Source: Deltaproteobacteria bacterium
GTDB taxonomy: Bacteria > Desulfobacterota > Syntrophobacteria > Syntrophobacterales > Syntrophobacteraceae
Direction: 5' to 3'
NCBI GenBank assembly: GCA_021777755.1
Contig: JAJYDE010000012.1
Coordinates: forward strand, 39,138 to 103,137
DNA length: 64,000 bases
Position numbers and translations under genes: made by a program. A model generated the notes under the pieces. The model did not search any database and was not told where the DNA came from. It was given only the letters and a program-made list of their open reading frames with translations. Below are positions 1-9,373 of this stretch, piece after piece. Position 1 is the first letter of the stretch. Each line of letters opens with the position of its first letter.

Positions 1-418
1 TGGGACTCGAATGGCTTTTTCATGCACATGCGACTTTCCCCATCGGTTGATGATAAAGTCTGCGGAACCCGGTCCCGAGGCAGAAAAATCGCCCCGGCAT
101 GTCAAGGAGCATCGGGGGAAGCAAACGAGTCGTCGAGGGAAGGCGAAAACGGGGCCGGAACAGCTGAAACCATGCAGGATAAAAGTAAAGCGTGCCTCTG
201 GATGGAAAGTCTGCCAGACGACAAAGATCAAAAATCGGGGGCATCGGCTGTCATCGGCAGTGAGCGCCTGCAAGAGAAGTCTGACTCATCCAGCTGTCCG
301 AGTCGCATCCCTTCCCGCAAAAAGCCGGCTTCGCAATAGCCTCTCCGGAAACTGATTCTTCCTGCTCCTTTTGATAAGCAGATACGAAAGAAAAAGTCAA
401 GGGGAAAATGGGCGCGCG
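1..418. other. No supportable gene
   Basis: Several overlapping short frames are open on both strands here, but none has a convincing ribosome binding site or a product I recognise. The opening bases loosely resemble the T-arm of a minus-strand tRNA, but the stem does not pair. The stretch lies downstream of the minus-strand acetyltransferase gene, and I see no clear terminator hairpin in it. Confidence 0.5.
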
Positions 419-1006
419 CTATAACCTCAAGGTCATGATCACCGCTTCGGGGTCCCCGGAGTCCGAGAAACTGAAACCGAGAGCCTTGGCCAGGCTCAGC
501 ATCGCAGTGTTGTCAAACAGGGAATGAGCGTACATTTCCCTCATCCCCTGTTTGCGCGCGTGGCCGATTACATGCTCCAGCAAGGCCCGCCCGATCCCCA
601 TTCGGGTCAGATCGGCTCGAACCAATATGGCGAACTCCCCCCGCACTCGGTCCGGATCGGGTATGATTTGCACATATCCGAGGATTTCCAGATCATTTCC
701 GGCCTCCCTGCCTACGAGCACAAAACTCATTGCCCACTGGTCGTCCAGAAGGGAAAACTCTCTTACCTGCGTCTCGGGCACCTTGGACATCGCATGCAAA
801 AACCGCATGCGAATTTCATTGCCGGAAAGCTCGGCAAATAGCTTGCGGAGCGCATCGATGTCCGAGGATCGTGTCGGGCGGAGCCGAAAAATCCGGCCGT
901 CGGCGAGCGTCATTGCGCTCTCCAATTCCCCGGGATGAGAGGAAACCACCGAAACTCCGTGCCCGGCCAACCTCGTCCTGGATAATCTGGTGTCTGCTGC
1001 GGCCAT
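419..1006 (-). CDS. GNAT-family N-acetyltransferase, stand-alone
   Basis: A 195-residue protein that is almost entirely one GNAT acyl-CoA-dependent acetyltransferase domain, from about residue 30 to the end. The acetyl-CoA pyrophosphate loop is visible as RMGIGRALLEHV, and the fold ends with the usual N-x-A-M-L-S-L-A-K-x-L-G-F element. It closely resembles the C-terminal GNAT domain of the divergently transcribed neighbour: both contain an E-I-R-M/L-R-F-L-H segment and a G-H/Y-V-Q-I/L-x-x-D-P-D segment. The two probably arose by duplication. The neighbour's family acetylates lysines of acyl-CoA synthetases, so this single-domain copy may also be a protein acetyltransferase. That is inference; substrate specificity cannot be read from the sequence. 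The N-terminal 25 residues are poorly constrained, and the start could lie further in. Confidence 0.8.
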   Translation of the reverse strand: MAAADTRLSRTRLAGHGVSVVSSHPGELESAMTLADGRIFRLRPTRSSDIDALRKLFAELSGNEIRMRFLHAMSKVPETQVREFSLLDDQWAMSFVLVGREAGNDLEILGYVQIIPDPDRVRGEFAILVRADLTRMGIGRALLEHVIGHARKQGMREMYAHSLFDNTAMLSLAKALGFSFSDSGDPEAVIMTLRL

Positions 1007-1215
1007 GCCATTAGGTCCTTTTCATGGTTATCGGTTGCATCCGCCCTTTTCAAGGCATGGGAGCGGGCAATAACCGTGCCAAGGTTCTCGCCGAACATGG
1101 CCCTGCGATCCGGCGCCGATCTTGGCACAATTCGTGTTACCTTGAACCTTTGGAAATTTGTCAAGAGAGCCTCCGATGCAACGGTCCGTTTCGAGTAAAG
1201 ACTAAAAGGCAAACC

Positions 1216-3729
1216 ATGAGCCTCAGGAACCTCGACTTCATGCTCAACCCCTCCTCGGTGGCCTTGATTGGCGCCAGCTCAAGGCCCCACTCGGTGGGCG
1301 AGGTCATTTTGCAAAACATTCTCAATGCAGGGTTCAAAGGCGACCTGTTTCTGGTCAATCCGAGGTATCAGTTGATGGGAGGCCTGCCGGCATATCCGAG
1401 CGTGGCCAGCCTGCCCAGGTCTCCGGACCTGGCCGTGATAGCAGTCCCGCCCGAATCCGTGCCCGAAGTGACGGCTCAATTGGGGGCCTGCGGAGCGAAG
1501 GGGGCCGTGGTCATTACGGCGTGTTTGGGAGAAGGAGGCTCCAAACGCGGCCGAGAGCTTCGCCAGGCCATGCTCGAAGCCGGGCGGCGCTACTCCTTGA
1601 GGATAATCGGTCCAAATTCTTTGGGCATCATTGTGCCCAAGTCCAGCCTGAACGCCAGTATGGCCCATATTGCACCTTCCGCGGGCGGCATAGCCTTCGT
1701 TTCGCATTCGGGGGCGCTGCAGACCGCGGTCCTTGACTGGGCGGCCTCGCAGAATATCGGATTTTCCCACGTTGTTTCCCTGGGCGGTCTGGCCGAGGTG
1801 GATTTTGGCGATATGCTCGATTACCTGTCCGCGGATCTTTCCTGCCGAGCCATCCTGCTCTACCTGGAAGGCATTACCAATGCCCGCAAGTTCATGTCCG
1901 CGGCAAGGGCCGCCGCTCGGATGAAACCGGTCATTGTTCTAAAGGGGGGGCGCTGCGCCGAGGCTGCGCGGGCGGCCGAAAAGCACACCGGGACGGCTCC
2001 GGGAATCGATCCGGTCTATGATGCGGCGTTTCGCCGGGCGGGAATGCTGCGGGTGCGAGACATTCAGGCCTTGTTCAGCGCCGTTGAGACCCTGGCAAGG
2101 ATGCCAAGATCGCTAAAAGGGGAAAAAGTCGCCATCCTCACCAATAGCGGCGGAATCGGCGTGTTGGCAACCGATGTGCTTATCGACGAAGGCGGTCGTC
2201 TCGCCCCGCTGCGCCCCGAGACGATGAGCAGACTAAATGCCGAGCTGCCCCCCATGTGGTCTCACTCGAACCCGGTGGACATAGGCAGCGACGCGCCTCC
2301 CGGCCGCTATGCGAGCGCGCTGCAAAGCCTTCTTGGCGATGATTCCCTGGACGGCATTCTCATATTGAATGCCCCCTATGCGGTAGCCTGCGGCAAAGAG
2401 GTGGCCCGGGCGGTCGTAAATACGATAAAACCCCGCCAAGACCACCACCCGGTAGTCCTGACCTGTTGGCTGGGCGGGGCCGGCGCGCGCGAATCGCGCA
2501 GGCTGTTCGTGCAAAACAATGTGCCCACCTACGAAACTCCCGCCGAAGCCATACGAGCTTTTATGCAGATGATTCGATACCAGAGAAACCAGGCCATGTT
2601 GATGGAAACGCCCCCGAGCATCCCCGAGTCTTTCCTGCCCGATGCGCCAAAAGCGAGGGAAATCGTGGAGCTTGCCCTGACCCGGGGGCAAGGATGGCTG
2701 ACGAGCGCGGAAACCCGCGCGCTTCTAGACGCCTACACGGTCGGCTCGCTTCCCCAGCCCGTGCCGGCCCCGGATTTGCGCCCCGGTGAGCGCTCCGACT
2801 CAAAGACCCCGCTCCCGCGTTCCGCCCCCGGCCAATTCTTTGTCGAAGCTCTTGACGATGAATATTTCGGACCCGTCCTCCGGCTGGATTTTTCAATCAT
2901 GCGGGAGGACCCTCTGCACAAGGGGGAGTTTGCGCTCCTGCCACTGAACCTTCGCCTGGCAAAGGAACTCATCTCCCGCGCCCGCGGCGCTATAAACCAT
3001 GAAGGCGGACCAAAGGAAAACTGTTTGGACATGGAAGGCGCCGCGCTCACTTTGGTCAAAGTGGCGCAAATCCTTTGCGACATGGACGACATTTCGGGGC
3101 TGGGCGTTCATTTTTTCCCTGGAAACGACGGCCCTGTGGCGGTGAGCGCTCAGATCCGGGTGGGCAGGAGCAGGGCCTGCGCCGGTCAGCGTACGGCCAT
3201 TCGCCCCTACCCGAAAGAGCTGGAGGAGCGCCTGTCGCTGCGCGATGGAACGATGGTGCGAATACGCCCCATAAGGCCCGAAGACGAGCCCAGCCTTCTT
3301 GCTCTTTTTTCGAGCCTTTCTCCGAAAGAAATCCGCCTGCGGTTTCTCCATCCCATGCGAGAGCTTTCGCCCGGCCAGGCGGCCAGATTGACGCAAATCG
3401 ACTATGACAGGGAGATGGCCCTTGTGGTTACCGGGAACGCCGGAGCGGCAAAGCGCGAGTTCCACGGCCATGTGCAGCTCCTCTCGGACCCCGACAATGA
3501 AAGGGCCGAATTTTCGATCCTGGTGCGTCAGGACTCAAGCGGAAAGGGGCTGGGGCGCATTCTCATGGAACGTATCATAGAATATGCGCGCAGCCGCGGC
3601 ATGAAGGAAATCTTTGGAGACGTCTTCTTTGAAAACAAACCGATGCTCGGGCTTGCCAAATCCCTTGGTTTCGTATCGAGCATCGACTTCGACAACCCGG
3701 GCTCTCTCATCGTATCCCTTAAACTATGA
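1216..3729 (+). CDS. PatZ-like protein: NDP-forming acyl-CoA synthetase fold fused to GNAT
   Basis: An 837-residue multidomain protein of the Pat/PatZ (YfiQ) type. In order: CoA-binding Rossmann domain (V-A-L-I-G-A-S-S near residue 15), succinyl-CoA-ligase-like flavodoxin domain (G-P-N-S-L-G and S-H-S-G-A-L motifs), second ligase domain with a K-H-T-G segment, a much reduced ATP-grasp-like part (about 520-690), and a C-terminal GNAT domain (about 700-837) with acetyl-CoA loop S-G-K-G-L-G-R-I-L. Known members acetylate and thereby inactivate acyl-CoA synthetases. The ATG at 1216 is chosen because it begins the conserved M-S-L-R-N-L-D start and follows an AAAAGG ribosome site. The frame stays open 64 codons upstream without a matching domain. 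The ATP-grasp region seems to lack its nucleotide-binding front half, which suggests a regulatory rather than catalytic synthetase part. Confidence 0.85.
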   Translation: MSLRNLDFMLNPSSVALIGASSRPHSVGEVILQNILNAGFKGDLFLVNPRYQLMGGLPAYPSVASLPRSPDLAVIAVPPESVPEVTAQLGACGAKGAVVITACLGEGGSKRGRELRQAMLEAGRRYSLRIIGPNSLGIIVPKSSLNASMAHIAPSAGGIAFVSHSGALQTAVLDWAASQNIGFSHVVSLGGLAEVDFGDMLDYLSADLSCRAILLYLEGITNARKFMSAARAAARMKPVIVLKGGRCAEAARAAEKHTGTAPGIDPVYDAAFRRAGMLRVRDIQALFSAVETLARMPRSLKGEKVAILTNSGGIGVLATDVLIDEGGRLAPLRPETMSRLNAELPPMWSHSNPVDIGSDAPPGRYASALQSLLGDDSLDGILILNAPYAVACGKEVARAVVNTIKPRQDHHPVVLTCWLGGAGARESRRLFVQNNVPTYETPAEAIRAFMQMIRYQRNQAMLMETPPSIPESFLPDAPKAREIVELALTRGQGWLTSAETRALLDAYTVGSLPQPVPAPDLRPGERSDSKTPLPRSAPGQFFVEALDDEYFGPVLRLDFSIMREDPLHKGEFALLPLNLRLAKELISRARGAINHEGGPKENCLDMEGAALTLVKVAQILCDMDDISGLGVHFFPGNDGPVAVSAQIRVGRSRACAGQRTAIRPYPKELEERLSLRDGTMVRIRPIRPEDEPSLLALFSSLSPKEIRLRFLHPMRELSPGQAARLTQIDYDREMALVVTGNAGAAKREFHGHVQLLSDPDNERAEFSILVRQDSSGKGLGRILMERIIEYARSRGMKEIFGDVFFENKPMLGLAKSLGFVSSIDFDNPGSLIVSLKL

Positions 3730-3758
3730 GGCCCCCGGATTGGAAAGGCTGGGCAGAC

Positions 3759-4781
3759 ATGAATGAATTGCTTGCTCCGGGCGGAAATCCGGCCATGGTG
3801 GAAGCCGTCTTCCAAAATGGCGCCGACGCTGTCTATGTGGGATCGAAAGGCTTTAGCCGAAGAAAGTGCATCTGGGAGTTGGAAGATTCTCAGATACGGG
3901 AGGCCATCGAGACGGCGAATCGATTCGGCGGCAAAGTGCGCGTGGCGCTAAATGTCGATGTTCCGGCCGAAAAGGCCGGCATCGTTTCGGCAAAGATCGC
4001 CAAGTATGCTTCATGGGGCGCCGAGGGTTTGATCCTTAAAACCCCCTTCGTAATGGCCATGGCGGCAAAAAACTTTCCCGGCATGGTGATCCATGCCAGC
4101 GTCGGGTGCAATATCCACTCGGCTGCCCAAATAGCCGAATACCGCGCCTATGGAGCATCCCGGGTGGTCGCAAGTACTGAGATCAACACCCTCGAAAAGC
4201 TCAAAGCCTTCAAAATCGCCGTCGATTCGCTGGGCGTGCTCGCCGAGGTCTTGATCCACGGCACGCGCTGCGTGGGGGGCGTGGGAAACTGCTTTTTACA
4301 CGAGTTGATAAGCGATTGCTACATGGTTAAGACCTACAGGGATGAAGACGGCAACGAGATAGTGGAATACGAGGGATGGCCCGACAGGTCCGGGAGCTGC
4401 TTTCGGATTTGTCTTCTAACCGACGCGCAGCGCTTCGAGATCCTCGGAAAAAGAGGCAAGCGGCCCGATGAGATCTCGGCCATAAACGAGCGCATTAACC
4501 GCAACCCCAATGTCGCTTTCCTCATAAACGGCAAAGAACTGTGGGATTATATGGACCTCGGGCTTCAAACGCTAAAGGTCCAGGGGCGCGAATACCCCGT
4601 CGATCTGGTGGGGCGCATGATCTTTATCTATCGCCACTTGATCGATGCGCACCGCGACGGAAAAAAATGGGACGATCCCGACCTGCTCCCCATGCGGCGC
4701 GAACTGGAGGAAATGGCAAAGGAACGCGACGCGATCAGAATGGAAAAGACGCGCGAACTCCATCGCGCCATAAAGTGGTGA
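3759..4781 (+). CDS. Peptidase U32 family protein (UbiU/RlhA-like Fe-S fold)
   Basis: A 340-residue U32-family protein beginning [10 protein letters not shown], the usual family opening. The characteristic four cysteines are present as C-x6-C (T-R-C-V...G-N-C) and C-x3-C (G-S-C-F-R-I-C). In characterised relatives (UbiU/UbiV, TrhP, RlhA) these hold a [4Fe-4S] cluster, and the proteins act in RNA or ubiquinone hydroxylation rather than proteolysis. The annotated start follows a GGAAAGG ribosome site; an in-frame ATG at 3726 would overlap the upstream stop by four bases and cannot be excluded. The C-terminal tail is charged and probably helical. It is likely co-transcribed with the PatZ-like gene. 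The substrate cannot be inferred. Confidence 0.75.
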   Translation: MNELLAPGGNPAMVEAVFQNGADAVYVGSKGFSRRKCIWELEDSQIREAIETANRFGGKVRVALNVDVPAEKAGIVSAKIAKYASWGAEGLILKTPFVMAMAAKNFPGMVIHASVGCNIHSAAQIAEYRAYGASRVVASTEINTLEKLKAFKIAVDSLGVLAEVLIHGTRCVGGVGNCFLHELISDCYMVKTYRDEDGNEIVEYEGWPDRSGSCFRICLLTDAQRFEILGKRGKRPDEISAINERINRNPNVAFLINGKELWDYMDLGLQTLKVQGREYPVDLVGRMIFIYRHLIDAHRDGKKWDDPDLLPMRRELEEMAKERDAIRMEKTRELHRAIKW

Positions 4782-4980
4782 CCTCCGGAGCCGGCGCTGC
4801 CGGCCCCCCGACCGGGGGCTTCGAGCCAGTGCGCTCCGGCTTGCGACGAATCTTGCCGGATATGCCCGCGCCGGGATTTCCTTATCCCTTGACTCCCGAA
4901 AAACGTGCTTATTATTGAGAGTAATAATATTTGGAAAAGGTCGAGCAGGACATGACCCGGGACGATGAGGAGAAAATCCG

Positions 4981-5814
4981 ATGGTTGATCTGCGCGGAAA
5001 AACAATAATCATTACCGGCTCCAGCCGGGGTATAGGTCGCGCCATGGCGCTGAAGTTCGCCAGCCACGGGGCCAATCTGGTCATCGCGGCAAAATCCGCC
5101 CAACCGCACCCCAAACTCGGCGGCTCCATCCATACGGTGGCAGGGGAGGTCCGGGCCGCGGGCGGCGACGCCCTCGCTTTTCAAGTCGACGTGAGGGACG
5201 AAGAGCAGGTGCGGGCCATGGCTGAGGCCGCGGCGCAAAAGTTTGGCGGTATCGACGCCTTGGTCAACAACGCCGGAGCGATCAGCCTGACATCGGTCGA
5301 AAATACCCCCGTCAAGCGCTACGATCTCATGCAGGCCATAAACTCCCGGGCGGTCTTCCTGTGTTCGCGGGCCGTGCTGCCCTACCTCAAACAGGCGCCC
5401 GCTCCGCACATTCTGAGCATGTCCCCGCCGCTCAATTTCAAAAGCGCGGGACTTGCGCAACACGCCCCCTACACATTGTCCAAGTACGGCATGACCCTGC
5501 TAAGCCTGGGCATGGCCGAGGAATTCAGACGTTTCGGCATCGCGGTGAATTGCCTGTGGCCAAAGACCATCATCGCCACCGCCGCCATCGAGTTCGCAGT
5601 CGGCGACCGGGACACCCTGAAAGTCTCCCGCAAACCCGAAATCGTTGCCGACGCCGCATACCTGATCCTCACCTCCCCGAGCCACACCCTTACAGGACAG
5701 ACCTTGATCGACGAGGATTTGCTGAGGCAAAACGGTGTCACCGACTTCGCCCGTTACGCCTACGACCCGGATTTTGCCGGCAAGCTCCACCCCGATCTGT
5801 TTCTGGATCGGTGA
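4981..5814 (+). CDS. Short-chain dehydrogenase/reductase, HSDL2-like
   Basis: A 277-residue classical SDR. The cofactor motif T-G-S-S-R-G-I-G lies near residue 13, N-N-A-G near 95, and the catalytic Tyr/Lys pair is in Y-T-L-S-K near 162. The segments K-R-Y-D-L-M-Q-A-I-N and S-P-P-L-N-F are characteristic of the hydroxysteroid-dehydrogenase-like-2 subgroup, which in bacteria is often found among acyl-CoA metabolism genes. It probably reduces or oxidises a hydroxyacyl or related lipid substrate with NAD(P). It sits about 200 bases after the U32 gene with no partner close downstream. The spacer before it contains GC-rich inverted repeats but no clear T-tract terminator. Confidence 0.85.
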   Translation: MVDLRGKTIIITGSSRGIGRAMALKFASHGANLVIAAKSAQPHPKLGGSIHTVAGEVRAAGGDALAFQVDVRDEEQVRAMAEAAAQKFGGIDALVNNAGAISLTSVENTPVKRYDLMQAINSRAVFLCSRAVLPYLKQAPAPHILSMSPPLNFKSAGLAQHAPYTLSKYGMTLLSLGMAEEFRRFGIAVNCLWPKTIIATAAIEFAVGDRDTLKVSRKPEIVADAAYLILTSPSHTLTGQTLIDEDLLRQNGVTDFARYAYDPDFAGKLHPDLFLDR

Positions 5815-5815
5815 A

Positions 5816-5831
5816 CATGCCCCGGGGCATG
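5816..5831. repeat. Perfect 16-bp palindrome
   Basis: The bases CATGCCCCGGGGCATG form a perfect palindrome starting two bases after the stop of the SDR gene, between converging genes. It has no loop and no T tract, so it is not a standard terminator. It could be a protein-binding site or a weak cruciform; no function can be assigned. Confidence 0.6.
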
Positions 5832-5854
5832 GGCGGCCGCCCTCAAAAAGGGCA

Positions 5855-6271
5855 CTATTCCCCGATGATTTTCACCAGCACCCTTTTTCTTCGGCTCCCG
5901 TCGAATTCACCGTAAAATATCTGCTCCCAGGGTCCAAAATCGAGCTTCCCGCCGGTAACCGCCACCACGACTTCCCTGCCCATGACCGACCGTTTCAGAT
6001 GAGCGTCGGCATTGTCTTCACCCACGTTATGCCGATATTGCGCAACAGGTTCATGGGGCGCCAGATTTTCCAGCCAGATATCAAAGTCGTGGTGGAGGCC
6101 CGGCTCATCGTCGTTTACGAACACCGAAGCCGTGATGTGCATGGCGTTACAGAGCAGGAGTCCTTCCGATATCCCGCTTTCCTTCAAACATTCCTCCACC
6201 TGCCCGGTGATATTGATGTAGGCTCGCCTCCCCGGGAGGCTGAACCATAACTCCTTTCGGTGGCTTCTCAC
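5855..6271 (-). CDS. YjbQ/UPF0047 family protein
   Basis: A 138-residue protein matching the YjbQ family over its whole length. The hallmark blocks are [19 protein letters not shown] and [13 protein letters not shown]. Family members have been linked to a weak thiamine-phosphate-synthase-like activity and bind a metal through conserved histidines, but the physiological role is unsettled. Translation starts at a GTG preceded by GGAG at six-base spacing. It is a single-gene unit converging on the SDR gene. Confidence 0.9.
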   Translation of the reverse strand: MRSHRKELWFSLPGRRAYINITGQVEECLKESGISEGLLLCNAMHITASVFVNDDEPGLHHDFDIWLENLAPHEPVAQYRHNVGEDNADAHLKRSVMGREVVVAVTGGKLDFGPWEQIFYGEFDGSRRKRVLVKIIGE

Positions 6272-6322
6272 ATTTTTCTCCAGTTGTTTGGCGAATTTGT
6301 CATACGGCGGACCGGAAAATTT

Positions 6323-6351
6323 TTGAAACTTTCAACGAAATACTCTATCAT
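6323..6351 (+). promoter_or_regulatory. Candidate sigma-70-type promoter for the orphan gene
   Basis: TTGAAA and TATCAT separated by 17 bases, about 95 bases upstream of the orphan gene's ATG, in the divergent spacer with yjbQ. The match is good but unverified. Confidence 0.45.
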
Positions 6352-6445
6352 GACGGCTTGGGAAGCGTCATCAATTCTTCAACCCTGCCGTGATGATCCA
6401 TACTGCAACCAGCAGGATGTCATCTCTGAACCGGAGGATGCATCA

Positions 6446-7291
6446 ATGTCATTAACCACCGAAAAAAATGCCATTTGCAGGGAAATTGATAACTACACCA
6501 AAGGGAGGCATGATATCGGCAAAATTAATATGGCCAAATTGTGCAGAAAGTATGTTGAGTATTCATTGAGCTATACGGAACTTCTGGCAGTCCTTAATGC
6601 ATTCCAAGATGAGTTGAATCTGTTTGTAAGCAACAAAAATGCGAGTCGATTCTTCAAGCATTCCGCAGGCAAGTTCGATACAATCCTGAAACAAGCCATT
6701 ACTCGATGCACTACGCCAGCCGAAAAGGAAAAGATATTCTCCAAGTTTTTTGCCAATACGCCCAAAAATCCCGATCAAACTCTTTTGGATTGGCGTAGGC
6801 ACGCCGGTGGAATGACGTACCTGGTAAATACCAACTCCTTTGATATCGACAATCCTACTATTAAACAGATTGATACGTTTTTAATCACGAGCGGCATTCA
6901 GAGCGCGCGCATACGCGATTATTTATGTAATTATGCACATCAAAATGGACTGTTTGGATTTGGAACCTTATTCACAATCAAAGTAAATATTGAAACAGAG
7001 GCCTTATTGATGTTTGGAGGATGCAAGCATATAATAACCACGGATCCTAAGAACAAATCCATTGTGCATTGCTTGGATACGACTCAGTTTTCAGCAATAA
7101 TGACAACTACCGGCCCCTGTGTTTTGAATCCGCCTCTTGTCTTCATATTAAGGTTCAATCTAGCCGATGACGGGACGGAGATTTTAAAGTCCGATATCAG
7201 GTATGACATCTCCGAGCTGAATTCAGTTCCGCTAAGTTTGCGCGCCGGAGTAACAAAGGCCGTGGAAAAGATGGAAGACTTGGAAACGTAA
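6446..7291 (+). CDS. Orphan hypothetical protein, AT-rich
   Basis: A 281-residue protein that I do not recognise. The ATG at 6446 is chosen because GGAGG lies eight bases upstream; the frame is open further 5' but without a ribosome site. The N-terminal 110 residues are rich in charged and aromatic helix-forming residues. The C-terminal half has alternating hydrophobic strands (for example A-L-L-M-F-G-G and V-F-I-L-R-F). There is no signal peptide or membrane segment. Its base composition is visibly more AT-rich than the flanking genes, and it stands alone between yjbQ and the carboxylase operon, which suggests recent acquisition. Confidence 0.65.
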   Translation: MSLTTEKNAICREIDNYTKGRHDIGKINMAKLCRKYVEYSLSYTELLAVLNAFQDELNLFVSNKNASRFFKHSAGKFDTILKQAITRCTTPAEKEKIFSKFFANTPKNPDQTLLDWRRHAGGMTYLVNTNSFDIDNPTIKQIDTFLITSGIQSARIRDYLCNYAHQNGLFGFGTLFTIKVNIETEALLMFGGCKHIITTDPKNKSIVHCLDTTQFSAIMTTTGPCVLNPPLVFILRFNLADDGTEILKSDIRYDISELNSVPLSLRAGVTKAVEKMEDLET

Positions 7292-7358
7292 GTGCGGCGC
7301 CCTAACAGAAGTCGCGAAATCGGAAGCCGGCGCACAAGTCTGCGCCATCCGCCCTCCC

Positions 7359-9365
7359 TCATCTAAACCGCATGAGGATGTCTCCGGTCTCCACGGCCAG
7401 CCCCGCAACCGCTCGAACCTCGTCGATGATCCCATCCTTCGGCGAGGCCACCCCGCTTTGCATCTTCATCGATTCGAGCACCACCAGGTTCTGACCCCGA
7501 AAGACCCGATCGCCTACCGCCGCCAGCACTTCCACCACCAGCCCTGGCATGGGACAGACCAACGCGTCCTCGGAGGGCTTTTCCACCTTGGCCGGCATGT
7601 ACTTAAGAAGCGCCCACTCCTTGGGCTGGTAGATCTCGAAGACGCTCGTAATACCGCTAAAGGCAACGAAAACGAAGGACTGTTCGGCTCTTAGCCGGAA
7701 TCGATGCACCTGGCCGTCAATGGTCAACCTGAGTCTGCGGCGGTAGAATTTAAATTCGGGCATTATGACATCGTAGATGTTGCCATCGACGTGAATACTC
7801 CACCGATGGATTTCGCCGGTCCTTTCCAGCACCACCTCGAACAGATGCTCCCCCGAGCGGACCATGTAAGGGTGGGCGCCCCCGTCTTCTTTCCTGGCCC
7901 CGATCAGGGAGACCATCGGACGCAGCGACTCTCGTATGGCCACCGTTTGCATGTGATAGACCAGCGCGGCCGCAAGGGCGGCCATCCGGAAGTTTGCCGC
8001 GTCGGGAGGATTTTTCGGCCTGCTGCCGTCGAAAAATTCTTCGATAAAACCGGTGGTCAGGTTTCCCGCGGCAAATTCGGGGTGGCACAAAACGCTGTTG
8101 ACAAAATCGATGTTGGTGTCGACCCCTTCCATGTGATAGCCGTTCAAGGCCTCTATCAATCCGATACGGGCCTCCTCCCGGTCCTTGCCGTGGCAGATGA
8201 TCTTGGCCAGCATGGAATCGTAGTAGACCCCGATCCAACTGCCCGTTTTGACTCCGCTGTCCACGCGCAGGCCTACTCCGTGGGGCTCTGCGTAGCGGGT
8301 GATCATACCGGTGGACGGCATGAACCCCCTGGAGGGGTTTTCAGCACAAATGCGCGCTTCTATGGCCCAGCCTGTGAAATTGACCTCTTCCTGGCTAAGC
8401 GCGATCGGCTCGCCCGCGGCAATCTTGATCTGAAGTTCCACCAGATCCAGGCCGGTTACAGCTTCAGTCACCGGATGCTCGACCTGAAGCCGCGTGTTCA
8501 TCTCGAGGAAATAGAATCTGCCGCCGCCGTCCAGGACGAACTCCACTGTCCCCGCATTGACGTAGCCCGCCTTGGCGGCCAACTCGCATGCGGCTTTTCC
8601 CATGCTTTTTCGCAGCTCTTCACCAAGGGCCGGGGAGGGCGATTCTTCGATGATTTTTTGATAGCGCCGCTGGATGGAACACTCTCTTTCACCCAGGTGG
8701 ATGACCTTGCCGTAAAGATCCGCCAGGACCTGGATCTCCACGTGCCGTGGCCGCTCGATGTAGCGCTCGATAAAAACACGGTTGTCTCCGAAGGCCTTGA
8801 GCGTCTCCTGCCGGCTGGACTCAAGGGCGGCCTCCATTTCATTCGGGGCGCAAACGATCCGCATGCCCTTGCCGCCCCCACCGGCCGCGGGCTTGAGCAG
8901 TACGGGATAGCCGATCTTTTCGGCTGCCGCCAAAGCTTCCCCCAAGTCGTTCAAGGCGCTCACATGGCCGGGGATGACCGGCACTCCCGCCTCGATCGCG
9001 AGTTTCTTGGAGGCGATCTTATCGCCCATGGCGCCAATGACTCCGGCGGGGGGGCCGATGAATGTCAGCCCGGCCGAGGCGACCAGCTCGGCAAACCGGG
9101 AATTTTCCGAAAGAAAACCGTAGCCGGGATGCACCGCGTCGCAATGGGCCGAAAGGGCCGCCGAAACTATCCGATCCATGTCCAGATAAGATTGCCGCGC
9201 GGGCGCTTTGCCGATATGGAGGGCCTCATCGGCCACCAGGCGGTGCAAGCTGCGGCTGTCGGCCTCGGAATAGACCGCTACGGCGCCGATGCCCATCTTC
9301 TTACAGGTGCCGATGATGCGAACCGCTATTTCGCCCCGGTTGGCGATAAGGATTTTATCGAACAT
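7359..9365 (-). CDS. Acyl-CoA carboxylase alpha subunit (biotin carboxylase + BCCP)
   Basis: A 668-residue protein starting M-F-D-K-I-L-I-A-N-R-G-E-I-A, the typical biotin carboxylase opening. The ATP-grasp glycine-rich loop K-P-A-A-G-G-G-G-K-G-M-R is near residue 160, followed by the catalytic E-M-N-T-R-L-Q-V-E-H block. The last 75 residues are a biotinyl domain with the attachment lysine in E-S-M-K-M-Q. It carboxylates biotin with ATP and bicarbonate, supplying the carboxyltransferase encoded immediately upstream (8-base gap). Length and layout match alpha subunits of propionyl-, methylcrotonyl- and geranyl-CoA carboxylases; the acyl substrate is not decided by this subunit. The frame continues open upstream into the partner gene, but that extension overlaps it and is not real. 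Confidence 0.93.
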   Translation of the reverse strand: MFDKILIANRGEIAVRIIGTCKKMGIGAVAVYSEADSRSLHRLVADEALHIGKAPARQSYLDMDRIVSAALSAHCDAVHPGYGFLSENSRFAELVASAGLTFIGPPAGVIGAMGDKIASKKLAIEAGVPVIPGHVSALNDLGEALAAAEKIGYPVLLKPAAGGGGKGMRIVCAPNEMEAALESSRQETLKAFGDNRVFIERYIERPRHVEIQVLADLYGKVIHLGERECSIQRRYQKIIEESPSPALGEELRKSMGKAACELAAKAGYVNAGTVEFVLDGGGRFYFLEMNTRLQVEHPVTEAVTGLDLVELQIKIAAGEPIALSQEEVNFTGWAIEARICAENPSRGFMPSTGMITRYAEPHGVGLRVDSGVKTGSWIGVYYDSMLAKIICHGKDREEARIGLIEALNGYHMEGVDTNIDFVNSVLCHPEFAAGNLTTGFIEEFFDGSRPKNPPDAANFRMAALAAALVYHMQTVAIRESLRPMVSLIGARKEDGGAHPYMVRSGEHLFEVVLERTGEIHRWSIHVDGNIYDVIMPEFKFYRRRLRLTIDGQVHRFRLRAEQSFVFVAFSGITSVFEIYQPKEWALLKYMPAKVEKPSEDALVCPMPGLVVEVLAAVGDRVFRGQNLVVLESMKMQSGVASPKDGIIDEVRAVAGLAVETGDILMRFR

Positions 9366-9373
9366 CTTTTCCC

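Noticed and set aside
1..30. tRNA-like T-arm at the window start
   Set aside because: GGACTCGAA resembles a minus-strand T-loop, but the following bases do not pair into a stem and no cloverleaf can be drawn.
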